A stretch of DNA of 64,000 nucleotides from Staphylococcus sp. M0911 (GTDB lineage Bacteria; Bacillota; Bacilli; Staphylococcales; Staphylococcaceae), in the NCBI RefSeq assembly GCF_003491325.1, contig NZ_CP022881.1, positions 744,001 to 808,000 on the forward strand. The letters run 5' to 3'. The notes beneath the pieces were generated by a model, which was not told the origin of the DNA, ran no database searches, and was given only the letters and a program-made list of their open reading frames with translations. A program made the position numbers and the translations under genes. Below, piece by piece: positions 48,608 through 60,069 of the stretch; within the stretch, counting starts at the first letter, position 1, and every line of letters starts with the position of its first letter.

Positions 48608-49909
48608 ATGAGAATGATAGATATTATTGAAAAGAAACGTGATGGGAAATCATTAAGCAAGGAAGAAATCGAATTCTTCATTGAAGGTTATACCAACGGA
48701 GAAATACCAGATTATCAAGCTTCAAGCTTAGCTATGGCAATCTTTTTTCAAGATATGAATGAAGAAGAACGTGCTCACTTAACAATGGCAATGGTTAATT
48801 CCGGAGAAGTTATCGATTTATCTGATATCGAAGGGATTAAAGTTGATAAACACTCTACAGGCGGTGTTGGGGATACAACAACATTAGTACTAGCGCCTTT
48901 AGTGGCTTCAGTTGGCGTACCAGTAGCTAAAATGAGTGGTCGTGGTTTAGGCCATACCGGTGGCACAATTGATAAATTAGAGTCTGCTAATGGTTTTTAT
49001 GTTGAATTAACTGAAGATGAATTTATTAAGTTAGTCAACGAGAATCAGGTCGCAGTTATGGGACAATCAGGTAACCTTACACCAGCAGATAAAAAGTTAT
49101 ATGCACTAAGAGATGTTACAGGAACTGTCAATTCCATTCCGTTAATAGCATCTTCAATAATGAGTAAGAAAATTGCAGCCGGAGCTGACGCGATTGTATT
49201 AGATGTCAAAACTGGTAGTGGCGCATTTATGAAGACACTAGAAGATGCTGAAGCCTTAGCGCATGCGATGGTAAGTATTGGTAATAGTGTTGGTAGAAAT
49301 ACAATGGCGATTATATCTGATATGAGCCAACCTTTAGGTAACGCGATTGGTAATGGCTTAGAGCTAAAAGAAGCAATTGAAACACTGCAAGGATATGGTC
49401 CAGAGGACTTAAATGAATTGGTACTTACATTAGGTTCGCAAATGGTTGTGCTTGCCGAGAAAGCAGATAATTTAAAAGATGCACGTGAACTATTGGAAGC
49501 ATCGATTCAATCTGGTAAAGCTTTAGATAAAATGAAAACTTTTATTAGAAATCAAGGCGGTGATGTAAGCGTAATAGAACATCCTGACAGTCTTGAAGAT
49601 GCGAAATATAAAATAGACTATACTGCAAAAAAAGATGGTTTTATATCAGAAATGGTAGCTAATGAAATTGGTGTTGCATCAATGATGTTAGGTGCAGGTA
49701 GACAAACTAAAGAAGACGACATCGATTTAAGTGTGGGTATCGTTTTAAACAAAAAAGTCGGTGACAAAGTAAATGCTGGTGAGTCTATCCTAACCATCCA
49801 TAGTAATCAAGAAAATGTGAATGATATATTTGATAAATTAAATGAAAGTATTAAAATTGATAGTAAAGGTTACACACCAACATTAATACACAAAATAATT
49901 ACCGAGTAG
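48608..49909 (+). CDS. pdp: Pyrimidine-nucleoside phosphorylase Pdp
   Basis: The 433-residue nucleoside phosphorylase family II protein has the signature [17 protein letters not shown] near residue 115 and the phosphate loop [11 protein letters not shown] near residue 80. It acts on thymidine, uridine and deoxyuridine. Two ATGs are possible (48608 and 48614) and the first gives the usual 433 residues. It lies between deoC and deoB and is probably in one transcript with them. Confidence 0.94.
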   Translation: MRMIDIIEKKRDGKSLSKEEIEFFIEGYTNGEIPDYQASSLAMAIFFQDMNEEERAHLTMAMVNSGEVIDLSDIEGIKVDKHSTGGVGDTTTLVLAPLVASVGVPVAKMSGRGLGHTGGTIDKLESANGFYVELTEDEFIKLVNENQVAVMGQSGNLTPADKKLYALRDVTGTVNSIPLIASSIMSKKIAAGADAIVLDVKTGSGAFMKTLEDAEALAHAMVSIGNSVGRNTMAIISDMSQPLGNAIGNGLELKEAIETLQGYGPEDLNELVLTLGSQMVVLAEKADNLKDARELLEASIQSGKALDKMKTFIRNQGGDVSVIEHPDSLEDAKYKIDYTAKKDGFISEMVANEIGVASMMLGAGRQTKEDDIDLSVGIVLNKKVGDKVNAGESILTIHSNQENVNDIFDKLNESIKIDSKGYTPTLIHKIITE

Positions 49910-49920
49910 GAGATGTAAAT

Positions 49921-51111
49921 ATGACTACACCATTTAAACGTGTGCATCTAATTGTGATGGACTCAGTTGGTATTGGCGAAGGCCCTGATGCCGCAGCATT
50001 TAATGACGAAGGGTCACATACTTTAAAGCATACACTTGAAGGTTTTGATCAGTCGTTACCTCATTTAGAAAGATTAGGATTAGGTAATATCGACCAATTA
50101 CCAGTTATCTCAAGTGTCGAGGAACCTCAAGCTTTTTATACAAAATTAAGTGAGGCTTCTGTAGGTAAAGACACAATGACAGGTCACTGGGAAATAATGG
50201 GATTAAATATTATGCAACCATTTAAAGTATACCCAGATGGTTTTCCTGATGAATTAGTCCAAGAAATTGAAAATATGACAGGTAGAAAGGTTGTTGCTAA
50301 CCGTCCTGCATCTGGTACTCAAATTATTGATGAGTGGGGCGAACATCAAATGAAAACCGGTGATTTGATTGTATACACAAGTGCTGACCCGGTACTTCAA
50401 ATTGCTGCTCATGAAGATGTGATACCTTTAGAAGAACTATATGATATATGTGAGAAAGTCAGAGAACTAACCAAAGATCCTAAGTATTTAATTGGTAGAA
50501 TTATTGCTCGACCATATGTTGGTGAACCTGGTAACTTCACACGTACATCTAATCGTCATGACTATGCATTAAAGCCGTTTGGTAAAACAGTTATGAATGA
50601 ATTGAAAGATAATAACTATGATGTTATTGCAATCGGAAAGATTAATGATATCTATGATGGTGAAGGTGTAACTGAAGCTATTCGAACTAAAAGCAATATG
50701 GATGGCATGGATCAATTAATTAATGTTGTAAAAAAAGATTTCAATGGATTAAGTTTTCTCAATTTAGTTGATTTTGATGCTCTTTATGGTCATCGTCGTG
50801 ATAAACCAGGATATGCACAAGCAATCAAAGACTTTGATAATCGATTACCAGAGCTGATCGACAATTTAAATGAAGATGATTTAGTCATTATTACAGCAGA
50901 TCATGGTAATGACCCAACAGCTGAAGGTACCGACCATACTAGAGAGTATATACCTGTACTAATGTTTAGTCCTAAAATCAAGCAGTATCATGAATTGCCT
51001 GGAGATACAACATTTAGTTCAATAGGTGCAACAATTGCAGATAATTTCAACGTAGAAATGCCCGAATTTGGAAAAAGTTATTTAAAAGAAATGGGAGTGG
51101 AACACGAATGA
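49921..51111 (+). CDS. deoB: Phosphopentomutase DeoB
   Basis: The 396-residue alkaline-phosphatase superfamily mutase has metal-binding segments [17 protein letters not shown] near the N-terminus, the phosphothreonine loop [11 protein letters not shown] near residue 80, and [19 protein letters not shown] near residue 320. It converts (deoxy)ribose-1-P to 5-P, linking DeoD/Pdp to DeoC. In S. aureus, as I recall, deoB is found in another deo cluster, so its place here next to pdp is a lineage difference. The next gene overlaps it by four bases. Confidence 0.94.
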   Translation: MTTPFKRVHLIVMDSVGIGEGPDAAAFNDEGSHTLKHTLEGFDQSLPHLERLGLGNIDQLPVISSVEEPQAFYTKLSEASVGKDTMTGHWEIMGLNIMQPFKVYPDGFPDELVQEIENMTGRKVVANRPASGTQIIDEWGEHQMKTGDLIVYTSADPVLQIAAHEDVIPLEELYDICEKVRELTKDPKYLIGRIIARPYVGEPGNFTRTSNRHDYALKPFGKTVMNELKDNNYDVIAIGKINDIYDGEGVTEAIRTKSNMDGMDQLINVVKKDFNGLSFLNLVDFDALYGHRRDKPGYAQAIKDFDNRLPELIDNLNEDDLVIITADHGNDPTAEGTDHTREYIPVLMFSPKIKQYHELPGDTTFSSIGATIADNFNVEMPEFGKSYLKEMGVEHE

Positions 51112-51458
51112 AATTTCTAAGATGGCTATTAGGTATTAGTTTTGGAACAGCAGGTGTATTACATTTTACGAGAGAAAGACAGTTTAGAAACATTGTGCCT
51201 GACTATTTACCATTACAAAAAACAGCAGTACTTGTAACTGGCGTATTTGAAATATTCTTTGGTATTGCTTTACTTATTAAACGCCCAGCAAGTTGGTTGA
51301 AAAAAGGAATAAATTTATTCTTATTAGCAGTTTTACCTGCAAATGTTTATATGGCGAGAAAAAAATTACCACTTGGTGATAAAGAAGTGCCGGCATGGGC
51401 ATTATGGTTACGTTTACCATTACAATTTGTACTGATTGGTTTAGTTAAAAAATTATAA
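51108..51458 (+). CDS. DoxX-like small membrane protein
   Basis: The 116-residue protein has three to four membrane helices and a [23 protein letters not shown] motif typical of short DoxX/DUF-type membrane proteins. It overlaps deoB by four bases (ATGA), so it is translationally coupled to the nucleoside operon, and a perfect terminator follows. Family members are of unclear function, and whether it serves nucleoside metabolism is unknown. Confidence 0.75.
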   Translation: MKFLRWLLGISFGTAGVLHFTRERQFRNIVPDYLPLQKTAVLVTGVFEIFFGIALLIKRPASWLKKGINLFLLAVLPANVYMARKKLPLGDKEVPAWALWLRLPLQFVLIGLVKKL

Positions 51459-51462
51459 GATT

Positions 51463-51510
51463 AAATAAGCCAGGATGTTAGCAATGAAGCTAACATCCTG
51501 GCTTATTTTA
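51463..51510. terminator. Bidirectional terminator between the deo operon and luxS
   Basis: The 20-base arms 51463-51482 and 51489-51508 (AAATAAGCCAGGATGTTAGC and its exact complement) form a perfect stem with loop AATGAA. It can end transcription from either side. Confidence 0.93.
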
Positions 51511-51523
51511 TACATATATAGTG

Positions 51524-51994
51524 CTATTTAGCATTGCCATAAATGTCGTGCCATTGATTACGTTTATCTAAGAACGCTTGCGCGATTTCTTTGGCACCTT
51601 CTAATGAATGACTAGCAGCCCAACCACATTGTACTTCATTACATGCAGGGACTTCTGTTGCGTTTAACACATCATGGAGAGTTTTTTCAACAATATCTAA
51701 TACATCTTCATAATCATCATGGTTGATAAATGAAACATAAAATCCTGTTTGACATCCCATTGGGCTTAAATCTACTACTTTATCTGTATGATTTCTGATG
51801 TTTTCCGCCATTAAATGCTCTAGTGAATGTAAACCAGGCATTTCCATATGTTCTTTGTTAGGTTGTTTAAAACGAATATCATATTTGTGAATTTTGTCGC
51901 CATTTAGTCCTTCCATTGTGCCTGCTAATCGAATAAATGGTGCAACCACTTTTGTATGATCTAAATTAAAACTTTCTACGTTCATTTTGGGCAT
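51524..51994 (-). CDS. luxS: S-ribosylhomocysteine lyase LuxS
   Basis: The 156-residue enzyme has the metal-binding HSLEH at residues 56-60, the catalytic MGCQTGFY Cys near residue 83, and the third metal ligand in EVQCGW near residue 128. It recycles S-ribosylhomocysteine to homocysteine and the AI-2 precursor. The open frame extends to 52153, but MPKMNVESF at 51994 behind GAGGAGGA gives the standard length. It is monocistronic on the minus strand. Confidence 0.95.
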   Translation of the reverse strand: MPKMNVESFNLDHTKVVAPFIRLAGTMEGLNGDKIHKYDIRFKQPNKEHMEMPGLHSLEHLMAENIRNHTDKVVDLSPMGCQTGFYVSFINHDDYEDVLDIVEKTLHDVLNATEVPACNEVQCGWAASHSLEGAKEIAQAFLDKRNQWHDIYGNAK

Positions 51995-52238
51995 TATATT
52001 TTCCTCCTCAAATATACGAAACAACAATTTATTAATAACTAAATTGTAACAATACTGTTTTGTTTTTACAATTTCGAGGTAACAGTATCTTTTACTAAAA
52101 TACAAGTTTGAATAGTGAGAAAATTGTGTAATTATAAATAAATGTAATGACATTTAAATCTAAATCCGATAGAATAAGTAATAATTAAATGATAGATGTG
52201 GTCATTATAGTGCATTTGTAGAATGGGAGCTAGGTAAT

Positions 52239-53426
52239 ATGAGTGAGAAACAAGATATTTTAGATTATATTGAAAATAATAAATATGATTATGTAGAGAT
52301 GAGTCACCGAATACATGAAAGACCAGAGCTTGGTAATGAAGAAATCTTCGCTTCAAGAACATTGATCGATAGTTTGAAAGCGAATGGATTTGAAATCGAA
52401 ACAGATATTGCTGGACATGCTACAGGATTTATAGCTAGATATGATTCGAATAAAGAAGGTCCAGCTATTGGCTTTTTAGCAGAATATGATGCCTTACCGG
52501 GACTAGGTCATGCATGTGGACATAATATTATCGGTACGGCAAGCACATTAGGTGGCATTGCTTTAAAACAAGTCATTGACGATATCGGCGGTTCAGTTGT
52601 GGTACTCGGATGTCCTGCAGAAGAAGGCGGAGAAAATGGAAGTGCTAAAGCATCTTATGTTAAAGCAGGTATTATTGATGAAATAGATATTGCATTAATG
52701 GTACATCCAGGCAATGAAACATACAAAACGATAAATACATTAGCGGTTGATGTATTAGATGTTAAATTTTATGGGAAAAGTGCACATGCTTCTGAGAATG
52801 CGGATGAAGCTAGAAACGCATTAGATGCTATGATTTCATATTTTAATGGTGTAGCGCAACTAAGACAACACATTAAAAAGAGTCAACGTGTCCATGGTGT
52901 CATATTAGATGGTGGTAAAGCAGCCAATATTATACCTGATTTTACACATGCTCGGTTTTACACAAGAGCCACGTCAAGAAAAGAATTAGATGTTTTAACA
53001 GAAAAAGTAAAACAAATTGCAAGGGGTGCCGCAATTCAAACAGGTTGTGATTATGAATTTGGTCCAATTCAAAATGGTGTCAATGAGTTAATCAAATCAC
53101 CAAAATTGGACGATTTATTCGAAAAATATGCCATTGAAATGGGTGAAGCAGTCATTGATGATGACTTCGGTTATGGTTCAACTGATACAGGTAATGTTAG
53201 TCATGTTGTACCTACAATTCATCCGCACATTAAAATTGGATCAAGAAATTTAGTAGGGCACACACACCGGTTTAGAGAAGCAGCAGCTAGTTTACAAGGT
53301 GATCAAGCACTCATCAAAGGCGCAAAAATTATGGCCTTAATGGGATTAGAAATAATTAAAAATCAAACATTATTCGATGAAATAGTTGAAGAACATCATC
53401 ATATGAAAGGACATGTGAAATCATGA
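52239..53426 (+). CDS. M20-family amidohydrolase (HmrA-like)
   Basis: The 395-residue zinc peptidase/amidohydrolase has LAEYDALPGLGHACGHNIIG near residue 82, the metal-binding PAEEGGENGSAK near 125, and conserved His residues in MVHPGNE and GHTHRFREAAA. It resembles the amidohydrolase group that includes S. aureus HmrA and IAA-amino acid hydrolases. It removes acyl or amino acid groups from an unknown substrate. The stop overlaps the ATP-grasp start by four bases (ATGA), so both are made together, suggesting a joined degradation/ligation function. Confidence 0.8.
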   Translation: MSEKQDILDYIENNKYDYVEMSHRIHERPELGNEEIFASRTLIDSLKANGFEIETDIAGHATGFIARYDSNKEGPAIGFLAEYDALPGLGHACGHNIIGTASTLGGIALKQVIDDIGGSVVVLGCPAEEGGENGSAKASYVKAGIIDEIDIALMVHPGNETYKTINTLAVDVLDVKFYGKSAHASENADEARNALDAMISYFNGVAQLRQHIKKSQRVHGVILDGGKAANIIPDFTHARFYTRATSRKELDVLTEKVKQIARGAAIQTGCDYEFGPIQNGVNELIKSPKLDDLFEKYAIEMGEAVIDDDFGYGSTDTGNVSHVVPTIHPHIKIGSRNLVGHTHRFREAAASLQGDQALIKGAKIMALMGLEIIKNQTLFDEIVEEHHHMKGHVKS

Positions 53427-54613
53427 GTGAAAACGTATATAGTCCCAAATTAACATTAAGCGATTTATATAATGATGATGTTGTTTATACATCTAGGCCT
53501 TCATATATATCTAATCCATGGTTAAAGCCTGATGAACATCAATCTAATTTTTTAACTGGCCGAGAGTTATTAATTGCCAATCAGTTTCCGGTTATTGTAC
53601 ATGAAGCGAGTGTAACTTCTAAATTAGAGACCCTATTTAAAGAGGTGGGTAAACAAATCCCGCCTCATATTTATCAGTTTAGAGATCAACAAACTTATGA
53701 ATCTTTAATAAAAAAATTGGCATATGAAAATAATAAAAAATTATACTTCCAATATATTCATGACGACGATGTATTAGAGAAGTCATACTATGCATTAAAT
53801 AAAGATGTGTTTGTTGCGCTTAACAATAAAGCAAGAATCCCAGAATGGACGAATGGTAAATATCTTCCAAAGAGAGAGATTGTACCTATTGAGTCTTTCA
53901 AAGATGCGATACAGAATTGGAAATATCCTTTTGTCATTAAGCCAGGGGATGATTTACCAACTGCTGGAGGATATGGTGTGATGATTTGTTACAATGATCA
54001 TGATCTAGCCGAAGCTCAAAAACGTATTGAAGAAGCAACAGAAGCAACTGATCAATTAATTATTGAACAAAAAATTGAAGCCGTACAAAACTATTGCGTT
54101 CAATTTGCTTATTCCGAAGACATTGGTATTCAATACTTAGGTACCGCGCGACAATTAACAAATGATTATGGTTTCTATAACGGTAATGAAAATGTAGAAG
54201 ATGTGCCACAACATGTCATAGACGCAGGTCGTGAAATTATGTCAATTGGTGTAGGGTTAGGTTTCTTTGGTGTTGCTGGATTTGATTTATTGTTAGATGA
54301 ACATCATGACGTATACGCCATTGATTTAAACTTTAGACAAAATGGTTCAACGAGTATGCTACTATTATCTGATGAATTAACAAACGGATATCATAAATTC
54401 TACAGTTATTTCTCAGATGGAGATAATGACCATTTCTTCAATACCATCTTAAAATATGTGAAAAAAGGTGTTCTATATCCTTTATCATATTATGATGGTG
54501 ATTGGTATGGTAAGAATAAAGTAGGTTCTAGATTTGGATGTATATGGCATGGCAAAGACAAAGCATCGATTCAACAATTGGAGAAAGCATTTTTAGAAGA
54601 ATTAAAAAATTAA
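53423..54613 (+). CDS. ATP-grasp domain protein (putative carboxylate-amine ligase)
   Basis: The 396-residue protein has the ATP-grasp fold. PFVIKPGDDLPTAGGYGV (about residues 171-188) is the P-loop-like lysine region, QLIIEQKIEAVQNY the hinge, and YAIDLNFRQNGSTS (near 303-316) the Asp/Asn metal-binding strand. Such enzymes join a carboxylate to an amine using ATP. The N-terminal 110 residues are less conserved and may bind the substrate. It is coupled to the upstream M20 hydrolase. No product is known to me, and a dipeptide or amide is plausible. Confidence 0.75.
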   Translation: MSENVYSPKLTLSDLYNDDVVYTSRPSYISNPWLKPDEHQSNFLTGRELLIANQFPVIVHEASVTSKLETLFKEVGKQIPPHIYQFRDQQTYESLIKKLAYENNKKLYFQYIHDDDVLEKSYYALNKDVFVALNNKARIPEWTNGKYLPKREIVPIESFKDAIQNWKYPFVIKPGDDLPTAGGYGVMICYNDHDLAEAQKRIEEATEATDQLIIEQKIEAVQNYCVQFAYSEDIGIQYLGTARQLTNDYGFYNGNENVEDVPQHVIDAGREIMSIGVGLGFFGVAGFDLLLDEHHDVYAIDLNFRQNGSTSMLLLSDELTNGYHKFYSYFSDGDNDHFFNTILKYVKKGVLYPLSYYDGDWYGKNKVGSRFGCIWHGKDKASIQQLEKAFLEELKN

Positions 54614-54626
54614 ATGATATTGTAAT

Positions 54627-54672
54627 AACTCTTAAAATTTAAGTGATAAGCTTAATTTTTAAGAGTTTTTTT
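54627..54672 (+). terminator. Terminator after the M20/ATP-grasp pair
   Basis: AACTCTTAAAATTTAAG (54627-54643) pairs with CTTAATTTTTAAGAGTT (54651-54667), with one mismatch, and a T run follows. Confidence 0.82.
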
Positions 54673-54792
54673 AAGGAATAATGAAAAAAGTGAGTGTTAG
54701 GTATACGATTCTTATCGTATTGACTAACATTAATGAGTATTTTAATATTTTAAGTAAGGAATAAAAGAATATCTATGAATCGAGGGTGTAAA

Positions 54793-55458
54793 ATGTCTTA
54801 CAAAGAGGAATCGTTTTTCAAAGAAATGTTAATAAATGAATATATTTATTTTGCTTCAAAAAATAAAAAAATAGTACGTTTAATGAAAAATGAACAGACC
54901 TATGTAGCTGTATGGACAGATGCAGACACTGCGAAGCAATATTTAAATGATAACGAAATCAATTATGATAAATTAATACAATTAGATTTAGATCGCTTTG
55001 TCGCATATGACTTAGATGAATTATTTGATGAAACGGATAAAGTAATGATTGATACGACAAACGATAATACAGGTAAACTTGTCAATATATATGATGTCAC
55101 TCGAGAATTGATGTCAGAATTAGATAAAATTAGAGTTAAAGAATTTGTTAGAGATGTAGCGAAATATGATCATGTGTATGGACTAACTAATAAGAACGAA
55201 AAAAACTTTATTTTAATAGATGATGGAAGAGAAGATAAACCACAAATTATGCCAGTTTGGAGCTTAAAGAAAAGAGCTCAAAAAGTTCAAGAGGAAGACT
55301 TTGAAGAATGTGATTTAATTGAAATTGAGGCCAGTGTGTTTGGTGAGTGGTTAGATAAATTACGTGATGACGATAAAGGTGTTGGAATAGATTTAAAACC
55401 AGGTGTCATCGGAACAATAGTATCAGCACAAAAATTATCTAACGAAACAACATTCTAA
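54793..55458 (+). CDS. DUF2750-like protein, apparently duplicated
   Basis: The 221-residue soluble protein is rich in Asp, Glu and Lys. The segment RLMKNEQTYVAVWTDADTAKQYL (about 25-47) and the segment FILIDDGREDKPQIMPVWSLKKRAQ (about 139-163) look like two copies of a DUF2750-type fold. That fold is an immunity-like or regulatory protein family without known activity. The GAGGGTG ribosome site precedes ATG 54793, and the frame opening at 54775 lacks one. It is monocistronic between two terminators. Function is unknown. Confidence 0.6.
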   Translation: MSYKEESFFKEMLINEYIYFASKNKKIVRLMKNEQTYVAVWTDADTAKQYLNDNEINYDKLIQLDLDRFVAYDLDELFDETDKVMIDTTNDNTGKLVNIYDVTRELMSELDKIRVKEFVRDVAKYDHVYGLTNKNEKNFILIDDGREDKPQIMPVWSLKKRAQKVQEEDFEECDLIEIEASVFGEWLDKLRDDDKGVGIDLKPGVIGTIVSAQKLSNETTF

Positions 55459-55463
55459 TATTT

Positions 55464-55508
55464 AAAAGGGAGGTTGAGACATACAGTTTTTGTCTCGACC
55501 TCCCTTTT
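55464..55508. terminator. Bidirectional terminator between DUF2750-like gene and coaW
   Basis: AAAAGGGAGGTTGAGACA (55464-55481) pairs with TGTCTCGACCTCCCTTTT (55491-55508), with a single G-U pair and A/T tracts on both flanks. Confidence 0.92.
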
Positions 55509-55511
55509 AGT

Positions 55512-56321
55512 TTAATGATTGTCATTCAGATGTATCGCGCCTATTGCACCAGAAAAGGCGCTATGTTCAATGTAAAATGGGTTGAATCCTCTTAATACAG
55601 TATAATCTTCGATTACTTTACGTAATAACGGATTATTGTTAAATGATGAACCGATGTAAACAACATTATCAGTTTGATGCTCATGAGCAACTGTAATAGA
55701 CATCGTTGTAATAACTTCTCCCACAACACCCACAACAGAGGCTAATTTATTCTCTAATGAAAAGTCTTCATTCAAATGATGTAAAACATTACCAAAGTTT
55801 GCGGCTGTTAAATCACCAGGAATAGGGGGTTCACAATCTTTATAAATATGTTTGACTTTTAAATCAATCGTATCTCTATCACCTTTTTGAGCCAAATCTG
55901 TTAATTGTTTATAATCTGAAATTTGGCTTAATAAATAACCAAGACCTTGAATCATACCGCCACCAGTACCTATACCTCCAACACGTTGTTGTTGTTGACC
56001 ATCAAAATAATGAAGTGAAGTACCTGTACCTACATTGGCAAAAATATATTGATTAATATCATGACCTTGTTCTTTAAGTAAAATACCTAGTCCTTTTGAA
56101 GCAGCATCAAATTCAACAAAATTTTGAGTTGGTTTTGATAGTTGTTCAGCTATAATACTTGCTTGACCACCAGTCAAACTTAAACTCTCGAATTCAATTT
56201 GGTTTAACCACTGAATCACTTTATCAATATTAATGGTTAGTTCGGTGTGATATTTACGTTTATTTTCGAATTCTTGAACGATTTTAATTAAAGTTCCACC
56301 AGCATCGATTCCTATTTTCAT
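55512..56321 (-). CDS. coaW: Type II pantothenate kinase CoaW
   Basis: The 269-residue ASKHA-fold kinase has [11 protein letters not shown] at the N-terminus, [13 protein letters not shown] near residue 105, and [16 protein letters not shown] near residue 120, matching staphylococcal CoaW. It phosphorylates pantothenate, the first step to coenzyme A. The type II staphylococcal enzyme is not inhibited by CoA. The frame opens at a GTG (56333) that is part of the GAGGTGA ribosome site, so ATG 56321 is preferred. It is monocistronic. Confidence 0.93.
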   Translation of the reverse strand: MKIGIDAGGTLIKIVQEFENKRKYHTELTINIDKVIQWLNQIEFESLSLTGGQASIIAEQLSKPTQNFVEFDAASKGLGILLKEQGHDINQYIFANVGTGTSLHYFDGQQQQRVGGIGTGGGMIQGLGYLLSQISDYKQLTDLAQKGDRDTIDLKVKHIYKDCEPPIPGDLTAANFGNVLHHLNEDFSLENKLASVVGVVGEVITTMSITVAHEHQTDNVVYIGSSFNNNPLLRKVIEDYTVLRGFNPFYIEHSAFSGAIGAIHLNDNH

Positions 56322-56563
56322 TTCCACATTCACCTCAAATCAAAAATCCATCACCCATAATAGTATAATAAATTAAGCGAAATACAAGAGTTTATTTTAT
56401 TTAAAAAATGAACTCATAAAACAATGCAATTAAATTACAATTCTAAAATAGGACTTTGTATACATTTTATTTGGTAGATATTTTAAATTATATGAGAATT
56501 CGTATTACAATAGGGTAAAGTAATATATAATAAGTGAGTAATTAAAGATAAGGGGATTAACTT

Positions 56564-57424
56564 ATGAATATAAAAAAGCAATTTGAAGATATAACGATTC
56601 AAGTCTTTGAAGAAAAATATCGTACGGATATATTAAATTTTGAACTAAGTGAGAGACAGCAAATCTATTCTTCATTACCTAAAACAGTTTTAAAAGAAGC
56701 ACTTAATGATGACAATCGTGTTGCTAATATTGCGAAGAATAAAGATGGAGAAGTTGTGGGGTTCTTTGTATTACATCAATATTATCAACATGAAGGGTAT
56801 GATACGCCTGAAAATGTCGTTTATGTACGATCATTGTCAGTTAATGAACGATACCAAGGACATGGTTATGGTACTAAAATGATGATGTATTTACCTCAAT
56901 ATGTACAAGCATTGTTCCCGGACTTTAATCATCTATTTTTAGTTGTTGATGCTGAGAATCAAGCAGCTTGGAACGTGTATGAACGTGCAGGTTTTATGCA
57001 TACAGCTACTAAAGAAGAAGGACCAATTGGTAAAGAAAGATTGTATTATTTAGATTTAGATTCTAAACATGTGTCTTCCTTGAAACTCGTTGAGAACGAA
57101 TCTTCAGAAGAAGCTAATATTCATTTAATTAACTTACTCAAGGATGGAGAAAAAGTAGGTTTTATTGGTATTGAACAGATTGATGATAGAATGCGTATTT
57201 CTGGAATTGAAGTTAATAAAACGCATCGAAATGAAGGTATAGCTGAAAGTGCATTAAGACAATTACCAACTTATATACGTAAGAACTTTGATAATATTAA
57301 GGTGTTATCTATTACTTTGTATGGAGAAAATAACGAATTAAGTCCACTGTGTATTAATAGTAACTTTGTTGAAGTAGAACAAGCAGAGGATTACATTCTA
57401 TTTGAAAAATATATAAATTATTAA
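56564..57424 (+). CDS. Double GNAT-domain N-acetyltransferase, C-terminal copy degenerate
   Basis: The 286-residue protein has an N-terminal GNAT domain with the acetyl-CoA-binding motif VRSLSVNERYQGHGYGTKMM (about residues 89-108) and AAWNVYERAGFM. A second GNAT-like domain at about 180-286 shows ISGIEVNKTHRNEGIAESAL, where the R/Q-x-x-G-x-G/A loop is altered. The second copy may only bind substrate or stabilise the fold. The acceptor is unknown. It has an AAGGGG ribosome site and is followed 113 bases later by rpoE. Confidence 0.75.
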   Translation: MNIKKQFEDITIQVFEEKYRTDILNFELSERQQIYSSLPKTVLKEALNDDNRVANIAKNKDGEVVGFFVLHQYYQHEGYDTPENVVYVRSLSVNERYQGHGYGTKMMMYLPQYVQALFPDFNHLFLVVDAENQAAWNVYERAGFMHTATKEEGPIGKERLYYLDLDSKHVSSLKLVENESSEEANIHLINLLKDGEKVGFIGIEQIDDRMRISGIEVNKTHRNEGIAESALRQLPTYIRKNFDNIKVLSITLYGENNELSPLCINSNFVEVEQAEDYILFEKYINY

Positions 57425-57537
57425 CAGAGATTGCGTAAACGCCCATTGTCATTTATAATTTATTTTTGTTACTATTAATTAACGAAATTTGACCTACTAG
57501 TTTAAGATAAAAATCCTTTGAAAGGAAGTATTTTATA

Positions 57538-58068
57538 ATGAAAATTAAAGATTACACTAAAGAAATGGTAGATGAAAAATCATTTATCGATATGGCTTAC
57601 ACACTTCTAAATGAAAAAGGCGAAACAATGAATTTATACGATATTATTGATGAATTCAAAGCCTTAGGTAATTATGAATACGATGAAATTGAAAATCGTG
57701 TTGTTCAATTCTATACAGATTTAAATACTGATGGTCGCTTTTTAAATATCGGTGAAAACCAATGGGGAATTCGCGATTGGTATTCTGTAGATGATATTGA
57801 AGAAAAAATTGCACCAACTATTCAAAAATTTGATATTCTTGATGACGATGACGAAGAAGATAAAAACCTTAAATTATTAGGTGAAGATGAAGCGGATGAC
57901 GATGATGATATTCCAGCAGTTACCGATGATCAAGAAACATTAAATGATCCTGAAGATGAACAAGTCGAAGATGAAATTAATGAAACTGATATCGTTATCG
58001 ACGAAGAAGATGAAGATGAAGATGATGACTTTGATGATGAAGAAGAGGAAGAAGAATATCAAAGCTAA
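57538..58068 (+). CDS. rpoE: RNA polymerase delta subunit RpoE
   Basis: The 176-residue protein has an N-terminal globular HARE-HTH domain (about 1-90, ending [14 protein letters not shown]) and a long unstructured C-terminal tail of almost only Asp and Glu, as in all delta subunits. It binds RNA polymerase, weakens non-specific nucleic acid binding and helps recycling. It lies just before the pyrG attenuator region, as in Bacillus. It is preceded by GAAAGGAAG. Confidence 0.95.
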   Translation: MKIKDYTKEMVDEKSFIDMAYTLLNEKGETMNLYDIIDEFKALGNYEYDEIENRVVQFYTDLNTDGRFLNIGENQWGIRDWYSVDDIEEKIAPTIQKFDILDDDDEEDKNLKLLGEDEADDDDDIPAVTDDQETLNDPEDEQVEDEINETDIVIDEEDEDEDDDFDDEEEEEEYQS

Positions 58069-58076
58069 ATTTCTAA

Positions 58077-58187
58077 TTGACTTTTAGTTTAAAAATGATA
58101 GAATTTTATTTGGGCTCCTTTAAATAGGACACGTGTATAAATGTTATACGCTCCCCTTACAAATATGTGAGAGGGAGCGTTTTTTTT
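58077..58187 (+). promoter_or_regulatory. pyrG promoter, GGGCTC start site and leader attenuator
   Basis: TTGACT (58077-58082), 16 bp, then TAGAAT (58099-58104). Seven bases later the predicted start is GGGCTCC (58112). About 35 bases downstream a hairpin, ACGCTCCC (58148-58155) with GGGAGCGT (58173-58180), precedes eight T residues. This is the arrangement of the Bacillus pyrG attenuator, where low CTP lets polymerase add extra G residues that pair with the C/U-rich arm and block termination. The remaining 58190-58408 is AT-rich leader with nothing else I recognise. Confidence 0.85.
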
Positions 58188-58390
58188 ATTTTAATAAAAT
58201 AAGATTCCAATGTAATGTTTAATGTTGTAGAATGAATATTATTTCAAAGTAACTATCAAATACACTGTGACATGTAAATAGAAAAGTATATGTGAATGTA
58301 TTAAACACATTGTTCCTTTCAAATTAAATACATACTTAATTTATAGTAAATGCTTTTGATTTTAAGCAAATAATATGCAAACTCTAATAA

Positions 58391-60016
<1,626 letters not shown>

Positions 60017-60023
60017 TATTAAT

Positions 60024-60063
60024 AAAGCCTATGGATATGAATTAGTTCATACCCATAGGCTTT
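60024..60063. terminator. Terminator between pyrG and DUF2529 gene, likely bidirectional
   Basis: AAAGCCTATGGATATGAA (60024-60041) pairs with TTCATACCCATAGGCTTT (60046-60063), with one mismatch. Confidence 0.85.
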
Positions 60064-60069
60064 GTTATT

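Noticed and set aside
51995..52153. 53-codon N-terminal extension of luxS
   Set aside because: The canonical 156-residue LuxS starts at 51994 behind GAGGAGGA; the extension has no homology.
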